Below, in pieces: positions 1-8,312 of a DNA stretch of 64,000 nt (positions within the stretch are counted from its first letter, which is position 1; each line of letters starts with the position of its first letter). The stretch is taken from the NCBI RefSeq assembly GCF_001420595.1, contig NZ_LJIX01000006.1, forward strand, positions 2,279,058 through 2,343,057, read 5' to 3'. The stretch is from Cytobacillus solani (GTDB lineage: Bacteria > Bacillota > Bacilli > Bacillales > Cytobacillaceae). The position numbers and the translations under genes are program-made. The notes under the pieces were generated by a model that had not been told where the DNA came from, searched no databases, and saw only the letters and a list, made by a program, of their open reading frames with translations.

Positions 1-143
1 GAATAATATTTTTCCATTTTGTTATATACAAAAGAGAAGTCTATCTTTTCATTAATTTGGCGAAGAATATGATTTGAAGGAACAAATGTATTTAAATCAA
101 TAAACTCTAGTTTACTTTGATATTCATCTTTACGACCCATCAT
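1..143 (-). CDS. IS1182-family transposase, N-terminal fragment (cut by window edge)
   Basis: The reverse strand reads MMGRKDEYQSKLEFIDLNTF and continues through VPSNHILRQINEKIDFSFVY. This is the characteristic N-terminus of IS1182-family DDE transposases (LEFVDxxxLVPxxHxLRxID). A GGGGG ribosome binding site lies just before the start. Only about 47 residues are inside the window, so whether the transposase is intact cannot be judged. The family call is from recognised motif similarity. Confidence 0.75.
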   Translation of the reverse strand, partial: MMGRKDEYQSKLEFIDLNTFVPSNHILRQINEKIDFSFVYNKMEKYY

Positions 144-240
144 AAAAATTCCCCCAATACAAAACCTGTATAGAATAATTAAATTCTACACAGGTATTGG
201 TAAATCCTATTAGTTTGTCAACAGCCCCCTAAGGTGGGGG
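144..240. mobile_element. Probable terminal part of the IS1182-type element
   Basis: This is the noncoding DNA between the transposase start and ordinary chromosome. It contains TTTGTCAACAGCCCCCT at 214-230, which resembles IS1182-type ends, and a short CCCC/GGGG inverted repeat at about 225-240 followed by a T-rich run. The exact end of the element is inferred. The rest of the sequence up to 386 shows nothing recognisable. Confidence 0.45.
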
Positions 241-386
241 ATTATCTTTTTTTCTAAGAAGAAAAAACCTATAGGGAAAAAAATCAACTTGTCTATTAAT
301 TATAATTTTGATAGATTAAAAAAAGTAATATTATTTTGAAATAGCAAGACATCTAACAAGATTCGACAACTCATGGGAGGAAAAGC

Positions 387-1814
387 ATGGAATTATTAGA
401 ATCAATAATTGGATTTTTGAATGACATCATTTGGACCTACATTTTAATTGCAGCATTAATTATATTAGGTCTATACTTTAGTTTCAGAAGTAAATTTGTT
501 CAATTGCGCTATTTTGGGGAAATGTTTCGTATATTGGGCGACAAGTCAATGGTCTCCGCAGATGGGAAAAGAGGAATATCTTCTTTTCAGGCTTTCTGTA
601 TTAGTGCAGCCTCACGAGTAGGAACTGGGAATATAGCTGGGGTTGCAACGGCTATTGCTGCTGGTGGACCTGGAGCTGTATTCTGGATGTGGTTAATTGC
701 CTTTTTAGGTGCTGCATCGAGCTTTGTCGAGAGTACGCTTGCTCAAATTTACAAAGTAAAGGATAAGGACGGCTTCCGAGGCGGGCCTGCATATTATATG
801 GAAAAAGGGCTAAATAAACGCTGGATGGGGATTATTTTTGCTATTATTATTACATTCTGTTTTGGTCTTGTGTTTAACTCTGTCCAATCAAATACAATTT
901 CTCTAGCTTTTAATGAAGCTTTTGGAACTAGCCGTTTAACGATTGGAATTATTCTTGCTGTACTAACAGCAATTATCATTTTTGGTGGAGTTAAGCGTAT
1001 TGCCAATGTCTCGCAAGTAGTTGTGCCAATTATGGCTGTCATTTATTTATTCGTTGCTATTGCAGTGGTCATCATGAATATCTCTGAAATTCCAAATCTG
1101 ATCGTTATGATTGTTAAAGGGGCATTTGGACTGGATGAGGTACTCGGTGGAACGATTGGTGCTGCAATTATGATGGGGGTTAAACGAGGCCTGTTCTCAA
1201 ATGAAGCAGGAATGGGTAGTGCGCCGAATGCGGCTGCAACTGCCGCTGTTAGCCATCCAGTCAAACAGGGATTGATTCAAACATTAGGTGTGTTTGTTGA
1301 TACAATTCTTATTTGTTCAGCAACAGCGTTTATTATTCTACTATATGGAGACTTTTCAACATCCGATTTAACGGGGATTCAATTAACTCAAGCTGCGTTA
1401 AGTTCCCATATTGGTTCATGGGCACCAATTTTTGTTGCTGTAGCAATCTTCTTATTCGCATTTACATCAGTAATTGGTAACTATTATTATGGGGAAACAA
1501 ATATTGAATTTATTAAAAACAGCCCAACGGCTTTATTCGTCTATCGTTTAGCCGTTATCGGAATGGTGATCTTCGGTGCAGTTGTTGATTTAGCGATTGT
1601 TTGGAATCTTGCCGATTTATTTATGGGGATTATGGCATTAATCAATCTAGTTGCCATTGTTATGCTAGGAAAAATAGCTTTCGCTGCTTTAAAGGATTAC
1701 AAGGCTCAGCGTAAAGAAGGGAAAGATCCTGTTTTCTATGCAGATTCCATTCCTGGATTAGATGGGATTGAATGCTGGGAAACAAAGGAAGAAGCATTGA
1801 AAAATAAAGGGTAA
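387..1814 (+). CDS. Sodium:alanine/glycine symporter (AGCS family)
   Basis: A 475-residue polytopic membrane protein that should import alanine, glycine or glutamine with sodium. The family signature region GTGNIAGVATAI is at residues 79-90, followed by GGPGAVFWMW. A second conserved block, GLFSNEAGMGSAPNAAA, lies in the middle. About ten hydrophobic segments are visible and the length is normal for the family (B. subtilis AlsT, GlnT, YrbD). GGGAGG at 375-380 sits 6 bases before the ATG. The gene stands alone and ends at a strong terminator. The substrate cannot be settled from sequence. Confidence 0.93.
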   Translation: MELLESIIGFLNDIIWTYILIAALIILGLYFSFRSKFVQLRYFGEMFRILGDKSMVSADGKRGISSFQAFCISAASRVGTGNIAGVATAIAAGGPGAVFWMWLIAFLGAASSFVESTLAQIYKVKDKDGFRGGPAYYMEKGLNKRWMGIIFAIIITFCFGLVFNSVQSNTISLAFNEAFGTSRLTIGIILAVLTAIIIFGGVKRIANVSQVVVPIMAVIYLFVAIAVVIMNISEIPNLIVMIVKGAFGLDEVLGGTIGAAIMMGVKRGLFSNEAGMGSAPNAAATAAVSHPVKQGLIQTLGVFVDTILICSATAFIILLYGDFSTSDLTGIQLTQAALSSHIGSWAPIFVAVAIFLFAFTSVIGNYYYGETNIEFIKNSPTALFVYRLAVIGMVIFGAVVDLAIVWNLADLFMGIMALINLVAIVMLGKIAFAALKDYKAQRKEGKDPVFYADSIPGLDGIECWETKEEALKNKG

Positions 1815-1824
1815 TATCAAATGG

Positions 1825-1862
1825 AAGCCTCCTGATGTATAAGATACAGGGGGCTTTTTTCT
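1825..1862 (+). terminator. Rho-independent terminator after the AGCS symporter
   Basis: The arms AAGCCTCCTG and CAGGGGGCTT form a GC-rich stem followed by a T run. It lies 10 bases after the symporter stop codon. Confidence 0.85.
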
Positions 1863-1939
1863 TTAATAACCCTTATATTCTTACATTATTTTTCCAAAAG
1901 TGGACATAATATAATAAGAATGCAAGGGAGGTATTTTGA

Positions 1940-2707
1940 ATGAAAAAAGAAATGATTTTTGCGCTTGCAGCTCTTTTCTTTATGACACTTTCGATTACGG
2001 GCGTTTATGCAGGTGAAAATAAAAATAAGTGGATAACTGTTTCAGAGAATAACAGCGATGTAACAGGGGATGGAAAAGAAGATTTAATTGAAATAAATGG
2101 GATTCCATATGAGGAAGGGCAGCAATTTTTAAAAGAAATTCAACTGCACATTTCTGCATCAAATGGGAAAGAATACGAAGCAGAAATTGATGGCGGTTAT
2201 AATCCACAGGTTCAGTTTGTTGATTTGAACCATGATGCCGTGAAGGATATGTATGTGAGTATAGAAACAGGTGGAAGTGGTGGAATTTCTAATCATTATT
2301 TGTATACCTTAAAGGACTATAAGATCACAGATTTAACAGTTCCTGATCCACTAGTAATTAATGGGCAATTTAATAATGGCTATAAAGCATCAATCACAAT
2401 TCAGGAGACAGGAAAATCAGTTACCTTTGATTTAAGGAATAGGGGCATGGATTATGAAAAAAGCGGTCTTTTTATAAATGGGAAGCTTAGTGAACCTACA
2501 GAGCTAATGGTGAATGGATACTCTATTTTAAAACCTGTTATTGTAGAAGGGGAAAATTATGGATTAATGGGAGTTCAAGCTATAAGCGGCGCTTACCATG
2601 CAGATTGGATTGCAAATGTTCAATCTACATGGATATATGAAAATGGGAAATGGATCTTAAAGGACACGAAAATTATGGAAGGAAAAAGAAAGAAAAATAG
2701 GCATTAA
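1940..2707 (+). CDS. Secreted protein with a VCBS/FG-GAP-like calcium-loop motif
   Basis: A 255-residue exported protein. Residues 1-24 form a signal peptide ending VYA-G. The mature part begins with DVTGDGKEDLIEING, a DxDGxxDL-type loop typical of VCBS/FG-GAP repeats, and a second related loop, FVDLNHDAVKDMYV, follows. The C-terminus is a basic tail. This architecture is common in Bacillus secreted proteins of unknown role. GGGAGG lies 8-9 bases before the ATG. It is monocistronic as far as can be seen. No enzymatic motif was found and I do not assign a function. Confidence 0.7.
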   Translation: MKKEMIFALAALFFMTLSITGVYAGENKNKWITVSENNSDVTGDGKEDLIEINGIPYEEGQQFLKEIQLHISASNGKEYEAEIDGGYNPQVQFVDLNHDAVKDMYVSIETGGSGGISNHYLYTLKDYKITDLTVPDPLVINGQFNNGYKASITIQETGKSVTFDLRNRGMDYEKSGLFINGKLSEPTELMVNGYSILKPVIVEGENYGLMGVQAISGAYHADWIANVQSTWIYENGKWILKDTKIMEGKRKKNRH

Positions 2708-2771
2708 TCACATTTTGTATGTAGTTTTCATAAACTATTGAAAATGGAGCTGTAAAAGGGGGTCACATAGA

Positions 2772-3251
2772 ATGAGTCATTGGGATCCAACGAAAATCAC
2801 TGTCCAATACTTGCCTCCTGCTACTGAATTTCGACCAGTTGATCGTAGAAAGTATACGTGGTCACAATCAAAAACAACAGGAGAATCTTGTTTATCTATT
2901 GGCTATCATTATGATTTCAACGTCATACAAGTAGAATACCGTGATGAGGTGCTTGCTGAATGGATACCGCAAATGGGTCAATACGTCCTTAGTGGAAAGA
3001 TTTTTATTAGTGATGAATCATTTGATGAAAAATATGCTCAAATACGTTTCTTGATCTTTCAACGGGAGGCAAGACAGGCTCTAGCGGGAATGATATATGG
3101 TGATCGAACGTTTTTCACTAACTATCCATGGCTATTAGATTCACCGATTTATATTCATTTTCAATCAAATTATAAAGAATATAATAAAATTATCTATTAT
3201 GAAACCCCTCGTCAATATCTAAATGAAGCCATGCAGCTTATAGGAACGTAA
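2772..3251 (+). CDS. Staygreen (SGR) family protein
   Basis: A 159-residue soluble protein resembling the bacterial staygreen family. Recognisable blocks are VQYLPPATEF near the N-terminus, RDEVLAEW, YGQYVLSG-like GQYVLSGKIFIS, and the C-terminal YPWLLDSPIYIHFQS. Plant staygreen proteins remove magnesium from chlorophyll a, and some bacterial homologues show Mg-dechelatase activity in vitro. The physiological role in non-photosynthetic bacilli is not known. The start is preceded by AAAGGGGG and the length is typical. It is followed by a terminator, so it is a single-gene unit. Confidence 0.85.
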   Translation: MSHWDPTKITVQYLPPATEFRPVDRRKYTWSQSKTTGESCLSIGYHYDFNVIQVEYRDEVLAEWIPQMGQYVLSGKIFISDESFDEKYAQIRFLIFQREARQALAGMIYGDRTFFTNYPWLLDSPIYIHFQSNYKEYNKIIYYETPRQYLNEAMQLIGT

Positions 3252-3265
3252 CTCCTCCGCTCAAG

Positions 3266-3296
3266 CACAGGAATGGATACCTGTGTTTTTTTGTTT
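3266..3296 (+). terminator. Terminator after staygreen gene
   Basis: A CACAG/CTGTG stem (extended by flanking bases) is followed by TTTTTTTG, 15 bases after the stop codon. Confidence 0.75.
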
Positions 3297-3370
3297 TTTG
3301 ATCTTTTTAAGAAATATCGTATAAGGTTATTAAGCTGAAACAAGATAATAGTAAAGGGAGTGATTATATA

Positions 3371-3505
3371 GTGGAAAAGAAAAAGGAAAAATCATTTAAA
3401 TTGAGCTATGAGTCCGATGGGAAAATGGGTAAGAGCAAGAAAGTATCAAATTTGAAAAAAGAATCTGCAGAAATCTTCTTTAATAATACGCAAAATAGTG
3501 AATAA
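3371..3505 (+). CDS. Small basic protein, 44 residues, unknown
   Basis: A GTG start at 3371 is preceded by GGGAGTG with about 9 bases of spacing. The product is 44 residues, very rich in lysine and serine, with no membrane segment. Codon use fits the neighbourhood, and the frame ends just before a strong bidirectional terminator, which supports a real short gene. I do not recognise the family, and it could still be a chance frame. Confidence 0.5.
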   Translation: MEKKKEKSFKLSYESDGKMGKSKKVSNLKKESAEIFFNNTQNSE

Positions 3506-3537
3506 AAAAACAGGCACAACATGTGCCTGTTTTTTTA
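3504..3537. terminator. Bidirectional terminator
   Basis: A near-perfect hairpin, AAACAGGCACA/TGTGCCTGTTT, is flanked by A and T runs. It serves both the small + strand gene and the - strand LysR gene that converge here. Confidence 0.88.
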
Positions 3538-3538
3538 C

Positions 3539-4420
3539 TCATTCCTTTTGGTCAGATTTGAATAAATCAACAAAATTGAGTGCGGCTTTAGATAAACTAT
3601 GATTTTTTAACCATATTAAACCTATTGGGGAAGAAAACGCATTACTTTCTATTTTATATGCATGTATAGGATATCCTCTATGCCGATTAAGAACTGTTTC
3701 TGGAACAATGGATGTGCCAAAATCGGCTGAAATTAGATCGAGCAAAAGTGTAATATCTGAACACTCGCCAATGATATGAGGTTGTAAGGTAAGCCGTGAA
3801 AATGCCTCGGAAATCAAATAATGTACACCTAAACCTTCCGTGCTTGGTAAAATAAGTGGACATTTTTTAATTTTATCAAGAGTTACTTCTTCATCAATTA
3901 TTTTCCGCTTGTTGGATGTAACAAAATAAAACGGCTCAGTATATAGGTGAAGAATTGAAAAATCATCCACATTAAGCGGCAAACGAATGAATGCCAGTTC
4001 TATCGTTCTATTTCTAACTAGTTGACAGAGATGAAAGGATTCATTTTGGAGTATTTTATATGAAACTTTAGGATATTGTTTTTGAATTTCTTGTAGAATC
4101 TCAGATAACCTATCTACAGAAAATGTATTAACACCTATTGTTAGTGGACCGCTTACCCCATTTCCGACTTCTTTTACCTCAATTTTCGCCTCTTCCATCA
4201 ATTGGGTCATTTGTAATGCATATTTATATAAGATTTTCCCTGCATTTGTAACTTTAAAATATTTTCCACTTCTTTCTACTAATTTCGTCCCAAGTTCCTC
4301 TTCCATCGTTTTCAATTGCTGGCTCAATGGCGGTTGTGACATATGAAGTTTCTCTGCAGCTGCAGAGATCTTCCCTTCCTCAACAATGGCTATAAAATAT
4401 CGCAGCTGTCTAATATCCAT
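3539..4420 (-). CDS. LysR-family transcriptional regulator
   Basis: A 293-residue regulator. Residues 1-60 (MDIRQLRYFIAIVEEGKISA onward) form the LysR winged helix with the AAEKLHMSQPPLSQQLKTMEEELG helix-turn-helix. The rest is the type-2 periplasmic-binding-like effector domain. The start at 4420 is chosen because AAAGGAGG lies 9 bases upstream; an upstream ATG at 4486 lacks such a site. It is divergent from the ankyrin lipoprotein/amidohydrolase genes, and a 19-bp inverted repeat lies between them, so it probably controls those genes. The effector is unknown. Confidence 0.92.
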   Translation of the reverse strand: MDIRQLRYFIAIVEEGKISAAAEKLHMSQPPLSQQLKTMEEELGTKLVERSGKYFKVTNAGKILYKYALQMTQLMEEAKIEVKEVGNGVSGPLTIGVNTFSVDRLSEILQEIQKQYPKVSYKILQNESFHLCQLVRNRTIELAFIRLPLNVDDFSILHLYTEPFYFVTSNKRKIIDEEVTLDKIKKCPLILPSTEGLGVHYLISEAFSRLTLQPHIIGECSDITLLLDLISADFGTSIVPETVLNRHRGYPIHAYKIESNAFSSPIGLIWLKNHSLSKAALNFVDLFKSDQKE

Positions 4421-4436
4421 TTGAAAGAGCCTCCTT

Positions 4437-4494
4437 TTAACTATATGAAAAATATTAGTAAGACTTATTTTCTTTATATTTTTCATATAGTTAA
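4437..4494. promoter_or_regulatory. 19-bp perfect inverted repeat in the LysR divergent intergenic region
   Basis: The arms 4437-4455 (TTAACTATATGAAAAATAT) and 4476-4494 are exact reverse complements separated by 20 bases. It lies between lysR and the divergent lipoprotein/amidohydrolase genes. It may be the LysR operator or a hairpin in one of the leaders. Confidence 0.6.
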
Positions 4495-4530
4495 TCCAAT
4501 GATAGCATATTAGTATCGGAGGGAAAAGAA

Positions 4531-5246
4531 ATGATGAAAGATCGAATTCTCTTGGTTTTATATGTTTTTCTGCTCACTGCGTGTCAGTCAAATGAGGAAT
4601 CATTACAAAGTCCTTCAAATAGATTACAAACAGATCAGGGGGTAAAGATGATGGATCAAAAACAATTAATTGAATCAGCGGAGAAAGGAGACATTGAGAA
4701 CGTATTGAAGTTACTTGATAGAGGAGTGACATCAATTTGACAGATAACAGCGGAAGAACAGCTGTAATGGCAGCAACCTATAACAATCAGACAGAAATGG
4801 TAAGAACTCTAATAGAAAAGGGAGCAGACATTAATATTCGTGATAAAAATCTGAATAACGTACTGTTGTACGCTGGTGCTGAAGGGATAATCGAAGTTGT
4901 CAAATTAGCAATCGAAGCAGAGGCAGATACTTCACTTACAAATCGATTTGGAGGCACAGCCCTTATTCCAGCATCTGAACGTGGACATGTTGAGGTTGTG
5001 AAAGAACTTCTCACTAATTCGGATATAGATGTTAATCATATCAATGATTTGCATTGGACGGCATTATTGGAAGCGATTATTTTAGGAGACGGGGAAAAGG
5101 AATATCAAGAAATAGTTCAATTATTAGTTGACCACGGAGCGAATGTTTCTATAGCGGATAAAGATGGGATTACACCGCTAAAACATGCTCAAAATCGAGG
5201 ATTCCGAGAAATAGAAGCAATCCTGCTTAAGCGTGGCAGTAACTAA
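4531..5246 (+). pseudogene. Ankyrin-repeat lipoprotein, interrupted by a frameshift
   Basis: The first 69 codons encode a lipoprotein signal with lipobox LLTAC and the first ankyrin helix (LIESAEKGDIENVLKLLDRG). The frame then stops at 4738-4740. The ankyrin array continues without gaps in another frame from 4737 (TDNSGRTAVMAATYNNQTEM and on) to 5246. Restoring one base after GTG at about 4727 would give GVDINLTDNSG, a normal ankyrin junction, so a single-base deletion is the simplest explanation. A TTG overlapping the stop could allow reinitiation, but that would yield a protein without an export signal. The 3' end nearly abuts the amidohydrolase gene. Confidence 0.8.
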
Positions 5247-5265
5247 TAAAGGAGGGCAAACGAAA

Positions 5266-6489
5266 GTGACAAATAATAATTACTGGTTAACTAATCTTAG
5301 ATTAGAAGTTGGTTATTACTATGAAAATGAAACTATTACAGGAACAAAAACAGAAAGTTTCCATGTGAGAATTCAAGATGGAAGAGTAATTGAAATTGTT
5401 TCAGCAGATAAAGAGTTAGAAACCGATTTACCTAGATGGAATGCAAATCATTTTTTAATGCTGCCATCCTTTAGAGATATGCATATCCATATTGACAAAA
5501 CATACTATGGCGGCCCGTGGAAAGCACCAACTGTTCCAACGAAGGGAATTGTGACAAGATTAGAAGAAGAGAAGGAACTACTTCCGAGCTTATTACCTGT
5601 TGCAGAGGAAAGAGCAAAAAAATTAATAGATTTACTCTTGCATGCCGGTTCTACCCATATTCGTACTCATTGTAATATTGATCCTTATATCGGGTTGAAA
5701 AATCTTGAAGCCACTATACGAGCCATAGAGGCTTACAAAGGTAAAGTTTCCATCGAAATTGTCGCTTTCCCGCAACATGGCTTATTACGAAGTCAATCTG
5801 TTTCACTTATTCGAGAAGCATTGCGTAATGGCGCTTCCTTAGTAGGTGGTGTTGACCCAGCATCTATTGACGAAAATATTGAGAAATCATTACAAACGGT
5901 AATGGAACTTGCGGTTGAGGCAAATGCAAACATTGATCTCCATATTCATGATCCAGGTCAACTCGGAATTTTTACGTTTAAGAGATTGGCATCTTTAACA
6001 GAGGAAGCAGCATGGCAAGGAAGGGTGACGATAAGCCATGCGTTAGCTTTAGCGAACATCTCCCCACAAGAAGCAGGTGAAGTTGCTCAACTGCTGGCTC
6101 ATAATGGGATATCAATTACATCCTCTGTTCCTATTAGAAGAACGATTCCAATTCCTCTCTTACAGGAAAAAGGAGTAGAGATTTCATTAGGTGATGACAG
6201 TATAACCGATCACTGGTCCCCATTTGGAAAAGGAGATAGTTTAGAAAAAGCAGGTATGTTAGCAGAACGTTTTGGTTTCAGCGATGAACGTTCATTAGGG
6301 CAAACCTTAAGGTTTATTACTGGAGGCGTAACCCCTTTAAACGATGAAGGAGAACGAGTTTGGCCGAAAGTTGGAGACGATGCTGACTTCGTTTTTGTTG
6401 ACGCGAGTTGTTCAGCTGAGGCTGTAGCAAGAAGAGCAAGGAGAATTGCTGTATTTTTTAAAGGGAAAGTAGTTTCCGGTTCACTATAA
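5266..6489 (+). CDS. Amidohydrolase family protein (cytosine deaminase-like), copy 1
   Basis: A 407-residue metal-dependent hydrolase of the cytosine-deaminase-like amidohydrolase superfamily. Visible metal and substrate elements are HIHIDK near residue 70, THCNID, HIHDPGQLGIFT, ISHAL and GDDSITDHWSPFG. The GTG at 5266 is chosen because AAAGGAGGG lies 9-10 bases upstream and because the start matches that of the downstream paralogue. The substrate is unknown; family members act on C-N bonds of cyclic amides or deaminate heterocycles. It is co-oriented with the broken ankyrin lipoprotein and a paralogue 33 bases downstream, in an apparent LysR-controlled operon. Confidence 0.88.
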   Translation: MTNNNYWLTNLRLEVGYYYENETITGTKTESFHVRIQDGRVIEIVSADKELETDLPRWNANHFLMLPSFRDMHIHIDKTYYGGPWKAPTVPTKGIVTRLEEEKELLPSLLPVAEERAKKLIDLLLHAGSTHIRTHCNIDPYIGLKNLEATIRAIEAYKGKVSIEIVAFPQHGLLRSQSVSLIREALRNGASLVGGVDPASIDENIEKSLQTVMELAVEANANIDLHIHDPGQLGIFTFKRLASLTEEAAWQGRVTISHALALANISPQEAGEVAQLLAHNGISITSSVPIRRTIPIPLLQEKGVEISLGDDSITDHWSPFGKGDSLEKAGMLAERFGFSDERSLGQTLRFITGGVTPLNDEGERVWPKVGDDADFVFVDASCSAEAVARRARRIAVFFKGKVVSGSL

Positions 6490-6522
6490 TTATATATATA
6501 TAACAGAAAGGTTTGGTTTAAG

Positions 6523-7752
6523 ATGAGTTCTGAATTTTGGTTAATAAATTCGCGGTTAGAGAGTAGCTACCATAAAGAAAATGAAGTTATAACAGGAACA
6601 AATACTGAATCCTGCCATCTATTAATTAAGGCTGGGAAGATTGAGAAGATTATTGCTGCTAACGAAGCCATTACAGACAATTTACCGAAAATAGATGCAA
6701 ACCACTTGTTGGTTCTTCCATCGTTTATCGAAAAACATTGTCATTTAGATAAAACTTTACTAGGAGATAGATGGCGTCCGGTTACACCAGTTAAAAGTAT
6801 TTTTGAACGCCTTCAAATAGAGAAGGATACTCTTCCTGCATTGGGAACGACTACACAGGAACGGGCAGAAAAATTACTCGATGTTTATTTAAAAGCCGGA
6901 GTTACACATGTAAGGACACATGTCGATATCTATCCTGAAGTGGGATTAAAGAATTTAGAAGAGGTTCAAAAAGCACTTCAAACTTTTAATGGTAAGTTAT
7001 CATATGAAATTGTTGCATTCCCGCAACATGGTTTATTACGATCAAATGCCAAAGAATTAGTTAGAGAAGCTCTTCAACAAGGAGTCAGCTTTATAGGAGG
7101 TGTAGATCCAGCTACAGTTGATGGAGATATTGAAGCCTCTCTTCAAGAAATGGTCGCACTGGCTTTGGAAGGTGAAGCGGGAATAGATTTGCATTTACAT
7201 GATGCTGACCATTTAGGGATCTTTACTATGAAAAGGTTGGCTCAGCTTACAAAGGATGCTGGTCTACAAGGAAAAGTTTCAATTAGTCATGCATTTGGAC
7301 TTGGCGATATATCTCAATATCAAGCAGAAGAAATGGCAGAACGATTGGCTGATGCAGGAATTACAATTATTACGAGTGTCCCTTTAGGGAGAAAGTTTCC
7401 ACCTGTGGGCTTATTACATAGGAAAGGGGTAACAGTTGCAGTTGGGTGTGATAATATTTTGGATGTTTGGTCCCCATTTGGAAATGGAGACATTCTAGAA
7501 CGAGCAGGTCGTTTAGCAGAAATTTCAGGATGGACAGATGAACGGTCATTAGCACAAACACTCTATTTTATTACCGGTGGAAAAACACCTCTAAATCAAA
7601 ATGGAGATCAAGTTTGGCCAAAAGCTGGAGATGAAGCAAGTTTTGCTTTCGTTGAAGCATCGTGTTCCGCTGAAGCGGTCGCTAGAAGATCTAACCGAGT
7701 TGCTACCATGTTTAAAGGAAATATTGTTTCAGGTACTCTTGAATCTAAATAA
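6523..7752 (+). CDS. Amidohydrolase family protein (cytosine deaminase-like), copy 2
   Basis: A 409-residue paralogue of the preceding gene, alignable over its whole length. Its metal-site motif is HCHLDK, followed by THVDIYPE, DLHLHDADHLG, SHAFGL and GCDNILDVWSPFG. The C-terminal CSAEAVARRSNRV block is shared by both. The position after the first metal histidine (C here, I in copy 1) and the residues after the Asp loop differ, so the substrates may differ. AGAAAGG precedes the ATG. It ends the operon at a clear terminator. The tandem arrangement points to local duplication. Confidence 0.88.
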   Translation: MSSEFWLINSRLESSYHKENEVITGTNTESCHLLIKAGKIEKIIAANEAITDNLPKIDANHLLVLPSFIEKHCHLDKTLLGDRWRPVTPVKSIFERLQIEKDTLPALGTTTQERAEKLLDVYLKAGVTHVRTHVDIYPEVGLKNLEEVQKALQTFNGKLSYEIVAFPQHGLLRSNAKELVREALQQGVSFIGGVDPATVDGDIEASLQEMVALALEGEAGIDLHLHDADHLGIFTMKRLAQLTKDAGLQGKVSISHAFGLGDISQYQAEEMAERLADAGITIITSVPLGRKFPPVGLLHRKGVTVAVGCDNILDVWSPFGNGDILERAGRLAEISGWTDERSLAQTLYFITGGKTPLNQNGDQVWPKAGDEASFAFVEASCSAEAVARRSNRVATMFKGNIVSGTLESK

Positions 7753-7808
7753 GAATAGCAGTAAGTGATTTAATAAACTCAAAATTAATAATAAATACTT
7801 CTACAAGC

Positions 7809-7842
7809 AAAGACTCCATTCAATGGAGTCTTTCTGTTTTTA
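7809..7842 (+). terminator. Terminator after the amidohydrolase pair
   Basis: An AGACTCCATT/AATGGAGTCT stem is followed by a T-rich run, 57 bases after the stop codon. Confidence 0.85.
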
Positions 7843-8312
7843 GAGCTTACATTTAGGTTTGTATTGGATATTGACACTTTATCTTCTATTAATGATAATA
7901 ATCCTTCCCTATAAAAGACAGCCATATTTCTGGAATGTACGGGATTTTAAATAGGTAAATATTAAATTTATTTTATACTTTTTTTCTATATTTTTAAGAT
8001 GCAGTTTATAGCCAGTTAAGTTGTTATTTGTACAATCAAGATGTTAGTAATTCTAATCTATAAGTGTGGAGGGAACGCGAAGCAAGTAACCAGGCGGTGA
8101 TCATTAAGAATAGTATTTTCAAGGAGGTTTTATACTACTAATCTTCCAAATCATATGAATGATGAAGAATTTCTAGCTATTAAGTAATTTTCCTATTAGT
8201 TGGAAATATCCTGAAAATATTACCTCTCAGCAATTACTAGGTGAAGGTAATATGATTTTTACTAGATTCAATGAATAAAATAAAAGAGAAGATACTCGGA
8301 GGAAGGTTTATT
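7843..8312. other. Intergenic stretch, no recognised feature
   Basis: AT-rich DNA with stops in all frames. An AAGGAGG at about 8120 precedes no usable reading frame. I see no RNA gene, repeat or convincing remnant. The promoter for the downstream lipoprotein must lie here but cannot be placed confidently. Confidence 0.4.

Noticed and set aside
1043-1264. Antisense frames inside the AGCS symporter gene
   Set aside because: Shadow of a strong coding gene on the other strand with no independent start signal.
4737-5246. Independent ankyrin gene starting at TTG 4737
   Set aside because: The overlap with the upstream stop and the exact ankyrin register across it point to a one-base deletion in one gene rather than two genes.
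7843-8312. Riboswitch or small RNA upstream of the DUF4822 lipoprotein
   Set aside because: No conserved riboswitch core or strong hairpin pair could be recognised.
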